Source: Ferrovibrio sp965278975
GTDB lineage: Bacteria; Pseudomonadota; Alphaproteobacteria; Ferrovibrionales; Ferrovibrionaceae
Length of the DNA stretch: 64,000 nucleotides
Reading direction: 5' to 3'
Assembly (NCBI RefSeq): GCF_965278975.1
Contig: NZ_OZ257126.1
Location: forward strand, 1-64,000
A program made the translations under genes and the position numbers. Below the pieces are notes generated by a model. It had not been told where the DNA came from. It worked only from the letters and a program-made list of their open reading frames with translations, and did no database searches. Below are positions 51,819 through 60,026 of the stretch, piece after piece (position 1 is the first letter of the stretch; each line of letters begins with the position of its first letter).

Positions 51819-52790
51819 ATGACTCCTCCTGGGCCAGTAGCTCTGCTGCTGGCCCTTTGCTTGTTTGCGCCACCAGCCTTGGCGCAATCGCTGCGCGGCG
51901 CGCTCGACTGGCTGCCGCCCGGCTCGCTCAATCTCCATGAACTGACCCAGCGGCCGCAGGAAATCCAGGCCGGCGGCGAGCGGCAGAGCTTCTTCGCCGA
52001 ATATGGCCGCCTCGCCTTCCGCAGCCCCGATGTGCTGGGCGGCAATGCACGCAAGGCCGGCCTCTCCTGCCAGGCCTGCCATCCCAATGGCGATGCCAAC
52101 CGGCATTTCTTTATCCCCGGCCTTTCCGACCGCCCGGGCCGCATCGACGTGACGCACTCACTATGGTCGGCCAAGGGCGACGATGGCCGCGCCAACCCGC
52201 TGGAAATCCCGTCGCTGCGCGGCGTGAAAGGCAGGCATCGCCTGGGCTTCGACCGCCGCCTGGGTTCGCTGCGCGAATTCACCCGCAATGTGATCGTGCT
52301 GGAATTCGACGGCGCCGAGCCGGAGCCGCTGCTGCTCGATGCCCTGGTGGCCTATCAACAGACCCTGGCACCAGGTCTGGCACCGGGCCAGCCGCCGAGC
52401 CAAGCACCGGGCCAGGTGCCGGAACAGCCGCTGCGCTTCGAGGATGATCTGCGCGATTTCACCCGCGCGCTCGGCGTGCTGCGCCTGCCGCTGGCGGAAG
52501 AAAACGCGGCACTGACCAACCGCGTCACCGTCATGCTGCGCAGCCAGGTCGGCTTCATGCATGAACGCTTCGAGGAAACGGCGCCGCAGCAGATCCTGGA
52601 AGGCTGGTCGCAGGAATTGCGCGGCATCGCGGTTTTAGCCGATGCGAGCCGCTGGCCCGAGGCACGCGACCGGCTTGGCGCACTGCGACAGCAGGCCGAA
52701 CAGCCGCCCGCCGTGCTTATGACAGCCGCGCCGCGCTCGCTTTATGATCCCGAGAAACTACGTATCTGGCTCAGTAAGCCAGTTCGGTGA
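51819..52790 (+). CDS. Periplasmic monohaem cytochrome c-like protein, peroxidase-related
   Basis: A 323-residue secreted protein (signal peptide to about residue 22, ALA-QS). One haem motif is present, C84-x-x-C87-H88 in GLSCQACHPNG, followed by a region (DRPGRIDVTHSLWSAKGDD, EIPSLRGVKGRHRLGFDRRLGSLREF) that resembles the second half of dihaem cytochrome c peroxidase/MauG-type proteins. The rest has no second CxxCH. A low-complexity linker of PG/PGQ/PEQ units lies at about 184-204. It ends overlapping the convergent gshA gene by 20 nt. Electron carrier, peroxidase remnant or assembly factor are all possible. Confidence 0.68.
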   Translation: MTPPGPVALLLALCLFAPPALAQSLRGALDWLPPGSLNLHELTQRPQEIQAGGERQSFFAEYGRLAFRSPDVLGGNARKAGLSCQACHPNGDANRHFFIPGLSDRPGRIDVTHSLWSAKGDDGRANPLEIPSLRGVKGRHRLGFDRRLGSLREFTRNVIVLEFDGAEPEPLLLDALVAYQQTLAPGLAPGQPPSQAPGQVPEQPLRFEDDLRDFTRALGVLRLPLAEENAALTNRVTVMLRSQVGFMHERFEETAPQQILEGWSQELRGIAVLADASRWPEARDRLGALRQQAEQPPAVLMTAAPRSLYDPEKLRIWLSKPVR

Positions 52791-54135
52791 ATACCGGATC
52801 GACCGAGCGGTTCCAGCGGCCATTATAGAGCTTGAGCAAGGCTTCCGCCGGCGTCTCGCCGCTTTCCACGATCGCCTGCAACGGCGCCAGGAAATGCGTC
52901 TCATCCTCGCCAGCCGGCGAAACACGATTGCGCGCCCGCAGACCGGCCTGGGCGAGCTTCACCACCTCGCGCGCCACATCCTGCAGCGTGCCGTTGCGGA
53001 ACGGCGTATGCAGGCCGTATTTCGGTGCCTCGACGCGCAGGCGGGCGCGCTCCTCATGCGTCCAGTTCTTGCAGAGATCCCAGGCAGCATCCAGCGTGGT
53101 CTGGTCGTAGAGCAGGCCGACCCACAAGGCCGGCAAGGCGCAGAGCCGCGACCAGGGACCGCCATCGGCGCCGCGCATTTCCAGGAAACGCTTCATGCGC
53201 ACTTCCGGGAACAAAGTAGTGAGATGATCCGCCCAATGGCGCAGCGTAGGGATTTCACCCGGCGCCGCCGGCAGCCTGCCGGCGAGGAAATCACGGAAGC
53301 TCTGCCCGGTGGCATCAATATATTCGCCATCGCGATAGACGAAATACATCGGCACATCGAGCGCATGCTGCACATAGCGCTCGAAGCCCATGCCATCCTC
53401 GAACACGAAGGGCAGCATGCCGCTGCGGTCGGGATCAGTGTCGGTCCAGATATGGCTGCGGAAACTCAAAAACCCGTTCGGCTTGCCCTCGGTGAAGGGC
53501 GAACAGGCGAACATCGCCGTCGCCACCGGCTGCAAGGCCAGGCCGACACGGAATTTCTTCACCATGTCGGCTTCGGAGGCGTAGTCCAGATTCACCTGCA
53601 CGGTACAGGTGCGATACATCATGTCGAGGCCGAGATTACCCTTCTTGGGCATGTACTCGGTCATGATCTTGTAGCGGCCCTTCGGCATCATCGGGATATC
53701 GGCGCGGCGCCATTTCGGCTGCATGCCCAGGCCGGCCATGGCAATGCCGAGTTCCTGCCCCACTTCACGCACCTGCTTGAGATGCGTGCTGACCTCGATA
53801 CAGGTCTGGTGGATGGTCTCCAGCGGCGCACCCGACAATTCAAACTGCCCGCCCGGCTCCAGCGTGATCGACTGGCCGTCCATGGTCAGGGCGATGACCT
53901 TGCCGGCCTCTTCCACCGGCTGCCAGCCGAAACGCTGCAACTCGGTGAGCAGCCGCTGAATACCGGCGGGGCCGCCATAGGGCAGCGGACGGAAGTCCTG
54001 GGTGGTATAGCCGAGCTTTTCGTGTTCGGTGCCGATCCGCCACGCCTCTTTCGGCTTCGAGCCCTCGGCAACATAGGCAACGAGCTGGGAAATATCGGTA
54101 ACCGGGGTCTCGGGGGCTTGTGCCGGTCCGGACAT
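52771..54135 (-). CDS. gshA: Glutamate-cysteine ligase (plant/alphaproteobacterial type)
   Basis: GshA joins glutamate and cysteine, the first step of glutathione synthesis. The 454-residue product belongs to the proteobacterial/plant GCS2 type: RIGTEHEKLGYTTQDFRPLPYGG, LEPGGQFELSGAPLETIHQTC, MMPKGRYKIMTEYMPKKGNLG and YRTCTVQVNLDYASE are family blocks. The active-site Glu/Arg positions in EHEK and the conserved Cys in RTCTVQ are present. The downstream end overlaps the cytochrome gene by 20 nt. It is cytoplasmic, and precursors come from cysE nearby. Confidence 0.97.
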   Translation of the reverse strand: MSGPAQAPETPVTDISQLVAYVAEGSKPKEAWRIGTEHEKLGYTTQDFRPLPYGGPAGIQRLLTELQRFGWQPVEEAGKVIALTMDGQSITLEPGGQFELSGAPLETIHQTCIEVSTHLKQVREVGQELGIAMAGLGMQPKWRRADIPMMPKGRYKIMTEYMPKKGNLGLDMMYRTCTVQVNLDYASEADMVKKFRVGLALQPVATAMFACSPFTEGKPNGFLSFRSHIWTDTDPDRSGMLPFVFEDGMGFERYVQHALDVPMYFVYRDGEYIDATGQSFRDFLAGRLPAAPGEIPTLRHWADHLTTLFPEVRMKRFLEMRGADGGPWSRLCALPALWVGLLYDQTTLDAAWDLCKNWTHEERARLRVEAPKYGLHTPFRNGTLQDVAREVVKLAQAGLRARNRVSPAGEDETHFLAPLQAIVESGETPAEALLKLYNGRWNRSVDPVFTELAY

Positions 54136-54242
54136 AAAAACCTCGTTGCTTCTTGTTCTCGTTCCAAAACTCGTCCGTCAGGCGGGCATCCCGACAGCTT
54201 TGCGCATATGGCGCAGAAATCCCGGAAAGTCTAGGGGCCGGG

Positions 54243-54959
54243 CTAGAGGGCCGCAGCCACTGCCAGGGCAGCCAGGGCGGCGGTTTCGGCCCGCAATATA
54301 CCCTCTCCAAGCGACACCGGCGTGACGAAAGCCTTAGCCTTCAGCAGCGCGATTTCCTCCGGTGCGAAACCACCTTCCGGCCCGACCAGCATCGCCAATG
54401 GGGCAGCCGCAGGCAAGGCCTGCAGGGCGGCCAGCAGCGGCGTTGCCGTCTCCCGCTCCAGGCAGGCGAACAGCCGGCGCTCCTGCGGCCAGGCGTTAAG
54501 CATGGCATCCAGCGGCTGCAACGGCGCCAGCGGCGGCACATCCAGGCGTTCGCATTGCTCGGCCGCCTCGCGCGCATGTGCTTCCAGCCGCTGCGCGTTG
54601 ACCTGCCGCACCTGGCAACGTTTGGTCAACACCGGCAACAGCCGGGCGGCGCCGAGTTCGGTGGCCTTTTCGATGATGAATTCGATGCGGCCCTGGCGGA
54701 TCGGCGCGAAGCAGAGCCAGATATCGCGCGGCGCCTGGAAGGGCCGCAGGCAATCGCCCACCGCAACGCGGGTCTCGCGCTTGCCCGCCACACTGAGCGT
54801 GGCGGCGAATTCGCCATCTCGGCCATTGAACAGCACCACAGCGGCGCCCAGTTCCAGCCGCAGCACATGGCGCAGGTAATGCGCCGCCGCCTCATCCAGC
54901 GCCAGATCGGCGCCGGATTTGAGATCGGCTGTAACGTAAAGTCGAGCCACACTGGTCAC
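54243..54959 (-). CDS. rsmE: 16S rRNA (uracil-1498-N3) methyltransferase
   Basis: RsmE is a SPOUT-class methyltransferase modifying U1498 of 16S rRNA with SAM. The 238-residue product has an N-terminal PUA-like domain and the knot region with LVGPEGGFAPEEIALL and the end block LGEGILRAETAALAAL. FAPIRQGRIEFIIEKATELG is diagnostic. The start is GTG at 54959 (a GTG at 54950 is possible). It sits divergent from ubiA with about 44 nt between them, and upstream of it the gshA gene lies 107 nt away. Confidence 0.95.
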   Translation of the reverse strand: MTSVARLYVTADLKSGADLALDEAAAHYLRHVLRLELGAAVVLFNGRDGEFAATLSVAGKRETRVAVGDCLRPFQAPRDIWLCFAPIRQGRIEFIIEKATELGAARLLPVLTKRCQVRQVNAQRLEAHAREAAEQCERLDVPPLAPLQPLDAMLNAWPQERRLFACLERETATPLLAALQALPAAAPLAMLVGPEGGFAPEEIALLKAKAFVTPVSLGEGILRAETAALAALAVAAAL

Positions 54960-55003
54960 GGCGCTTGTGCCGCCTCGCGGTTTTGGACTATCGGAGAAGC
55001 GTT

Positions 55004-55960
55004 ATGGCAAAGCCCGACCCGGAAGTCACCCCTGGCGGCCCCGATCCGATCCTGGGGACCGATACTGCGCCCGCCGATGCCCTTGATAATCATTGGGTCG
55101 GACGCTGGCTGCCGCTGTCCTGGCGGCCCTATGCCCGGCTCTCGCGGCTCGACCGACCGATCGGCACCTGGCTGCTGCTGCTGCCGGGCTGGTGGTCGAT
55201 TGCGCTCGCCCGCCCGCAAGGGGCGAACCTGGATATCGTGCTGATCCTGCTGTTCGGCATCGGCGCCATTACCATGCGCGGCGCCGGCTGCACCTTCAAC
55301 GATATCGTCGACCGCGATTTCGACGCCAGGGTGGAGCGTACCCGCAACCGCCCGCTGCCCTCGGGCCAGGTGAAACTGTGGCAGGCCTGGGCCTGGCTGG
55401 CGGCGCAGGCGCTGCTCGGCTTCGTCATCCTGATCAGCATGAACGGCCTGGCCATCGGCCTCGGCGTCGCCTCGCTGCTGCTGGTGGCGATCTACCCGTT
55501 CATGAAGCGCGTTACCTGGTGGCCGCAATTCTTCCTCGGCCTGGCTTTCAACTGGGGCGCCGTGCTGGGCTATGCGGCGGTGGCGGGCCGGCTCGACCTC
55601 GCACCCCTGGTGCTCTACGCCACCGGCATCATCTGGACGCTGGGCTATGACACGATCTATGCCTTGCAGGACAAGGAGGATGACGCGCTGATCGGGGTGA
55701 AATCCACCGCGCGGCTGTTCGGCCAGCAATCGCGGCAATGGATCGCCGGTTTCTTCGCGCTGACCTGGCTCGGCATCGGGCTATGCGGTGCCATCGCCGG
55801 CATGGGTATCGGCTTCTGGCTCTGCCTTGCCGCCCTGGCCGGGCATATGGCGTGGCAGGTACTGACCCTGCAACCCGACGATCCCGCCGACTGCCTGATC
55901 AAATTCAGGGCAAACCGCGATGCCGGCCTGATCGTGTTTCTCGGTTTCCTGATCGGCTGA
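55004..55960 (+). CDS. ubiA: 4-hydroxybenzoate polyprenyltransferase
   Basis: UbiA attaches the polyprenyl chain to 4-hydroxybenzoate in ubiquinone synthesis, a membrane reaction. The 318-residue product from the ATG at 55004 has the Asp-rich motif NDIVDRDFDARVERTRNRPLPSG and the second motif YDTIYALQDKEDD. About nine membrane helices are visible. CGGAGAAG precedes the start. It lies 44 nt from the divergent rsmE. Another ubiquinone gene, ubiD, is at 58452. Some residues at the N-terminus (KPDPEVTPGG) are variable. Confidence 0.97.
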   Translation: MAKPDPEVTPGGPDPILGTDTAPADALDNHWVGRWLPLSWRPYARLSRLDRPIGTWLLLLPGWWSIALARPQGANLDIVLILLFGIGAITMRGAGCTFNDIVDRDFDARVERTRNRPLPSGQVKLWQAWAWLAAQALLGFVILISMNGLAIGLGVASLLLVAIYPFMKRVTWWPQFFLGLAFNWGAVLGYAAVAGRLDLAPLVLYATGIIWTLGYDTIYALQDKEDDALIGVKSTARLFGQQSRQWIAGFFALTWLGIGLCGAIAGMGIGFWLCLAALAGHMAWQVLTLQPDDPADCLIKFRANRDAGLIVFLGFLIG

Positions 55961-55980
55961 TTGTTCTTTATAGTGCGGGC

Positions 55981-56730
55981 ATGACCAAGACCCGAATCAC
56001 GCCGGAGCATTTCGGCGACGTCTACAAGCAATTCAACGCCTCGATCTCGAAATACGATTGTGGCCGCAAATGCGCCCCGCTGAATGGCGGCCAGCCGGTC
56101 TGCTGCACCACGGGCAACGCCATTCCCGTCGTGCACAAGGCGGAATTCGCCCTGCTGAAAAGCCGTACCGACCTCTGGTCCAGCTTCAAGGCCAAGGACG
56201 CCACCTCGCGCAAGATCGTGAAGGAATTGCCGGCCTCGACCTGCGCCATCGAGTGCAAGGGCGCCGCCTTCTGCGAGCGCGACAACCGCACCATCGCCTG
56301 CCGTGCCTTCCCGTTCTTCCCCTACATCACCGCCAAGGGCGAGTTCATCGGGCTTTCGGTCTATTGGATTTTCGAGGACCGCTGCTGGATGATCGCCCGC
56401 ATGGAGCTGGCGGAACTGGCCTTCATCAAGGAGATGGTGGCTTCCTTCGAGAAGATTTTCGCCTTCGACCCGGAAGAATGGGAAAGCATGAAAAGCCATG
56501 GCGGCTCAACGCGCCGGGTCTATTCGCGCTGGAACCGCCCGATCCCGATCCTGGGACGCGATGGCGGCATCTTCAAGGTGATGCCGCGCACGCATGAACT
56601 GCGCCCGGCCACCATGGCTGATTTCAAGCCGCGCGGCGCCTACAAGTCCGAAGCCGCCTATAAGAAGGCCGTGAAGGAAGCCGGCGGCACGCTCGGGCCG
56701 GAGCCGAAGGGCGGTTATCTGGCGCCTTAA
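55981..56730 (+). CDS. Cys-rich YkgJ-like metal-binding protein
   Basis: A 249-residue soluble protein with eight Cys in the first 110 residues: C27, C31, C41, C42, C88, C92, C98 and C107. The spacing (CGRKC, CC, CAIEC, FCERDNRTIAC) resembles the Fe/Zn-chelating YkgJ domain, though I am not sure of the exact family. RAFPFFPYITAKGEFIGLSVYW and a C-terminal SEAAYKKAVKEAGG are also visible. It follows ubiA by 20 nt. Metal binding is inferred; the reaction, if any, is unknown. Confidence 0.75.
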   Translation: MTKTRITPEHFGDVYKQFNASISKYDCGRKCAPLNGGQPVCCTTGNAIPVVHKAEFALLKSRTDLWSSFKAKDATSRKIVKELPASTCAIECKGAAFCERDNRTIACRAFPFFPYITAKGEFIGLSVYWIFEDRCWMIARMELAELAFIKEMVASFEKIFAFDPEEWESMKSHGGSTRRVYSRWNRPIPILGRDGGIFKVMPRTHELRPATMADFKPRGAYKSEAAYKKAVKEAGGTLGPEPKGGYLAP

Positions 56731-57462
56731 TTATTTCGCGTACAGAAACGTACCGAGCAGGATCCAGCGCCGGGCGGTTTCCGTCTGGCCGCGCTTAGGG
56801 ATCAGCGGCGTGGTGTAATGCCAGAACGGCAGCCGGTAGGCATTCACCAGCCCGTTGCCCACCACCTCCACCACCTCGCTGAAATGCCCGGCCTTGGCAT
56901 AGACCAAGAGCTGGCTCTTGGCGCCCGGCGTGCAGAAGCCGATATGCATGTCGACATAGCCCTGGCGCGCCAGCGGCTCTTCCGGGTGGTGGTCGTTATG
57001 CGGCCCGGCATAATCACCGGGATGATAGGCAATGGCCTGCAGGCCGTATCTGCGCCGCAAGGACCGGCCCGCCAGCGCCTCGGCGAAAGCCCGGTAGCTG
57101 GCTGAACGCAGCATGGCGATGAGGCCGATATCCGCCGCCGCCGCCAGGCCGACGCCCTTGCCGCCATCCAGATGCAGCGTGCGCTGGCGCATCACCTTGG
57201 GCAGTTGCTCGGCATAATTCTCCCGCATCTCCCAGATACTCTCGGGCGGGATCGGCTGCGCCATCAGCCGCAGATGCGGCCCCAGGGTGGCTTCCAGCAA
57301 ACCGGCGGCGCCTTTGGCCTGGCGGGCATCGATCAGGCCGGAAAGCGCCAGGAACCGGGTACGCGGATCGGCGAGCTTGCCGGCGGCACCATGGCGCCCG
57401 GCCAGCAGGGCCTGGCCCTGGCGGCTCAGCAGATCGGCGAATTCGGCGGGAAAGCGGCGCAT
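56731..57462 (-). CDS. Hypothetical protein, possible 2-oxoglutarate/Fe(II) oxygenase
   Basis: A 243-residue soluble protein with no family I can name. It contains YHPGDYAGPHNDHHPE, in which H155 and D157 could form an HxD metal site, and a later FWHYTTPL with H215, followed by TARRWILLGTF with R231/R232. This order (HxD, distal His, then Arg about 16 residues on) is the signature geometry of the 2-oxoglutarate-dependent oxygenase fold. This is inference from motif spacing. The stop directly abuts that of the convergent ykgJ-like gene. Confidence 0.55.
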   Translation of the reverse strand: MRRFPAEFADLLSRQGQALLAGRHGAAGKLADPRTRFLALSGLIDARQAKGAAGLLEATLGPHLRLMAQPIPPESIWEMRENYAEQLPKVMRQRTLHLDGGKGVGLAAAADIGLIAMLRSASYRAFAEALAGRSLRRRYGLQAIAYHPGDYAGPHNDHHPEEPLARQGYVDMHIGFCTPGAKSQLLVYAKAGHFSEVVEVVGNGLVNAYRLPFWHYTTPLIPKRGQTETARRWILLGTFLYAK

Positions 57463-57528
57463 CGCCTTGTCCTAGCAGTCCGGCGCAGCCCTGGAAAGCA
57501 CCCGCCGCAGGGCCTATTCTCCGCCGCC

Positions 57529-58452
57529 ATGAGTACTCCCCCTGCTTCCACCGCCCGCGACCAGCAGCTGGCGCAGATTCTGCTGTTCATCACGCCGGCC
57601 ATGTTCACCACCAACATGGTGATGGCGCGGGCCACGGCTGACTTCATTCCGCCGGTGGCGCTCGCCTTCTGGCGCTGGACCGGGGTCTGCCTGGTGCTGG
57701 GCCTGCTCTGTGGCCGCGAATTGTGGCGCCACCGCGCCGCTATCCGCGAGGAAGCCGGCCAGTTCGCGGTGCTCGGCTTCCTCGGCATGGTGATCTGCGG
57801 CGCCGGTGTCTACTGGGGCGCGGCCAGCACCACGGCCACCAATATCGGCCTGATCTACGCCACCTCGCCGGTGATCATCATCCTGCTGTCGCGCATCTGG
57901 TTCGGCGAGGCGATGAACCTGCGCCAGGGCCTGGGTACGGCGCTGGCCCTGACCGGCGTGCTGGTGATCGTGCTGCGCGGCGACATCGCCGTGCTGAAAA
58001 GCCTCTCCTTCTCGCTCGGCGACCTGCTGATCCTGGCGGCTTCCGTCGCCTGGGCGGTCTATACCGTGCTGCTCAAACGCTGGCCGACCAAGCTGAGCGT
58101 GAATGGACGCCTCGCCGGCATCACCGGTGCCGGCGCCTTGCTGCTGCTGCCCGGCCTGGTGCTGGAAACCATCTCTGCCGGACCACCCGCGATGGATGGC
58201 CGCACCCTGCTGGCGATCATCACCCTGATCATCGTGCCGGGCATCGGCGCCTACAGCACCTATGGCTACATGACCAAGCATCTGGGCCCCAGCAAGACCG
58301 GGCTGATGCTGTATCTCTCGCCGATCTATACGGCGGTGATGGCCTGGGTCTTGCTCGGCGAGAGCTTTGCCTTCTATCACTGGATCGGCAGCGCCCTGGT
58401 GCTGCCCGGCCTCTACCTCGCCACCCACAAGCCGCAACAGGAGACTGCCTGA
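57529..58452 (+). CDS. EamA/DMT-family transporter
   Basis: A 307-residue, ten-helix membrane protein of the drug/metabolite transporter superfamily. Two EamA repeats: residues about 18-145 and 157-295. FWRWTGVCLVLGL after the first helix, and GASTTATNIGLIYATSPVIIILLSRIWFGE (end of repeat 1) with PSKTGLMLYLSPIYTAVMAWVLLGE (repeat 2) are family hallmarks. Substrate cannot be predicted. Its stop overlaps the ubiD start by 1 nt (TGATG), so the two are likely cotranscribed. Confidence 0.93.
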   Translation: MSTPPASTARDQQLAQILLFITPAMFTTNMVMARATADFIPPVALAFWRWTGVCLVLGLLCGRELWRHRAAIREEAGQFAVLGFLGMVICGAGVYWGAASTTATNIGLIYATSPVIIILLSRIWFGEAMNLRQGLGTALALTGVLVIVLRGDIAVLKSLSFSLGDLLILAASVAWAVYTVLLKRWPTKLSVNGRLAGITGAGALLLLPGLVLETISAGPPAMDGRTLLAIITLIIVPGIGAYSTYGYMTKHLGPSKTGLMLYLSPIYTAVMAWVLLGESFAFYHWIGSALVLPGLYLATHKPQQETA

Positions 58453-59963
58453 TGGCCTATGCCTCGCTGCGCGACTTCATCTCCCAGCTCGAAACCAAGG
58501 GCCGCCTGGTGCGCGTGACCGAGCCGGTCTCGACTGTGCTGGAGATGACCGAAATCCAGACCCGCCTGCTGGCCGAGAATGGCCCGGCGGTGCTGTTCGA
58601 GAAGCCGATCAAGGCCGATGGCAGCGTGAGCGACATCCCCGTGCTGGTGAACCTGTTCGGCACTGTCGAGCGCGTCGCCTGGGGCATGGACCGCGAACCG
58701 GGACAACTGAAGGAAGTGGGCGAGACCCTGGCCTTCCTGCGCCAGCCTGAGCCGCCGGCCGGCCTGCGCGAAGCCTTCGGCCTGCTGCCGCTGGTGAAGA
58801 ACGTGCTGGCCATGGCGCCGAAAACGGTTAGCAACGGCCCGGTGCATGAAGTGGTGCTGCAGGGTGATGACATCGACCTCACTGCGCTGCCGATCCAGAC
58901 CTGCTGGCCCGGCGAGCCGGCACCGCTGATCACCTGGCCACTGGTGGTGACCAAGGGGCCGAGTGATGCGCGCGAGGACAGCTTCAACCTCGGCATCTAC
59001 CGCATGCAGGTGCTGAACAAGCAGCAGACCCTGATGCGCTGGCTGAAGCATCGCGGCGGCGCGCAGCAGCATCAGCGCTGGAAACAGGCCGGCAAGCGCG
59101 AGCCCTTCCCCGCCGCTGTGGTGATCGGCGCCGATCCCGGCGTGATCCTGGCCGCCGTGACGCCGGTGCCGGAAACGCTCTCCGAATACCAGTTCGCCGG
59201 CCTGCTGCGCGGCAAGAAGGTGGAACTGGTGAATTGCCGCACCGTGCCGCTGAAAGTGCCGGCGGAAGCCGAGATCGTGCTGGAAGGCTATGTGTCGCTG
59301 GATAAATACGGCGATGAAGGTCCCTATGGCGACCATACCGGCTATTACAATTCGGTGGAGCAATTCCCGGTCTTCACCGTCACGGCCATCACAAGGCGGC
59401 GCAAGCCGATCTACCTGAGCACCTTCACCGGCCGTCCGCCGGACGAACCGAGCGTGCTGGGCGAGGCGCTGAACGATGTGTTCGTGCCGCTGATCCGGCA
59501 ACAATTTCCCGAGATCGTGGATTTCTGGCTGCCGCCGGAAGGCTGCTCCTACCGCGTGGCGGTGGTGAGCATCAAGAAAGCCTATCCCGGCCATGCCAAG
59601 CGCGTGATGATGGCGGTGTGGTCCTATCTGCGCCAGTTCATGTACACCAAGTGGGTGATCGTGGTGGACGATGACATCGATGCGCGGAACTGGAAGGACG
59701 TGGTCTGGGCCATGTCCACCCGCATGGACCCGGCGCGCGACATCACGCTGATCGAGAATACCCCGATCGACTATCTCGATTTCGCCTCGCCGGAATCCGG
59801 CCTGGGCAGCAAGATCGGCCTGGATGCCACCAACAAATGGCCGCCCGAGACCAAGCGGGAATGGGGCGAGAAGCTGGGCATGGATGCCGAGGTGGTGCGC
59901 ACCGTCACAGAGAAATGGCCGAAACTCGGGCTTCCTGGGTCCGGCAAGCCGATCTGGAAATAG
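58452..59963 (+). CDS. ubiD: UbiD family decarboxylase
   Basis: UbiD decarboxylates 3-polyprenyl-4-hydroxybenzoate in ubiquinone synthesis using prenylated FMN made by UbiX. The 503-residue product has LRDFISQLETKGRLVRV at the start, the EMTEI segment, HRGGAQQH, the catalytic EGYVS region VLEGYVSLDKYGDEGPYGDHTGYY and VDDDIDARNWKDVVWAMSTR, diagnostic of UbiD. ubiX is not in the window. It overlaps the transporter gene by 1 nt. ubiA lies 2.5 kb upstream, supporting the ubiquinone role. Confidence 0.96.
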   Translation: MAYASLRDFISQLETKGRLVRVTEPVSTVLEMTEIQTRLLAENGPAVLFEKPIKADGSVSDIPVLVNLFGTVERVAWGMDREPGQLKEVGETLAFLRQPEPPAGLREAFGLLPLVKNVLAMAPKTVSNGPVHEVVLQGDDIDLTALPIQTCWPGEPAPLITWPLVVTKGPSDAREDSFNLGIYRMQVLNKQQTLMRWLKHRGGAQQHQRWKQAGKREPFPAAVVIGADPGVILAAVTPVPETLSEYQFAGLLRGKKVELVNCRTVPLKVPAEAEIVLEGYVSLDKYGDEGPYGDHTGYYNSVEQFPVFTVTAITRRRKPIYLSTFTGRPPDEPSVLGEALNDVFVPLIRQQFPEIVDFWLPPEGCSYRVAVVSIKKAYPGHAKRVMMAVWSYLRQFMYTKWVIVVDDDIDARNWKDVVWAMSTRMDPARDITLIENTPIDYLDFASPESGLGSKIGLDATNKWPPETKREWGEKLGMDAEVVRTVTEKWPKLGLPGSGKPIWK

Positions 59964-60026
59964 CCCCTCGCGCCCACGGGTGCGGGGCGGTATCCTGACA
60001 ATCACCGGTTCTGGAGGCCGGTTGCG

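Noticed and set aside
57723..58451. Extension of the ubiD frame back through the transporter gene to give a fusion.
   Set aside because: The upstream part is a different frame of the EamA gene; TGATG coupling explains the junction.
59964..60026. Terminator between ubiD and the adenylate cyclase gene.
   Set aside because: The GC-rich inverted repeat near 59964-59989 is imperfect and lacks a T-run.
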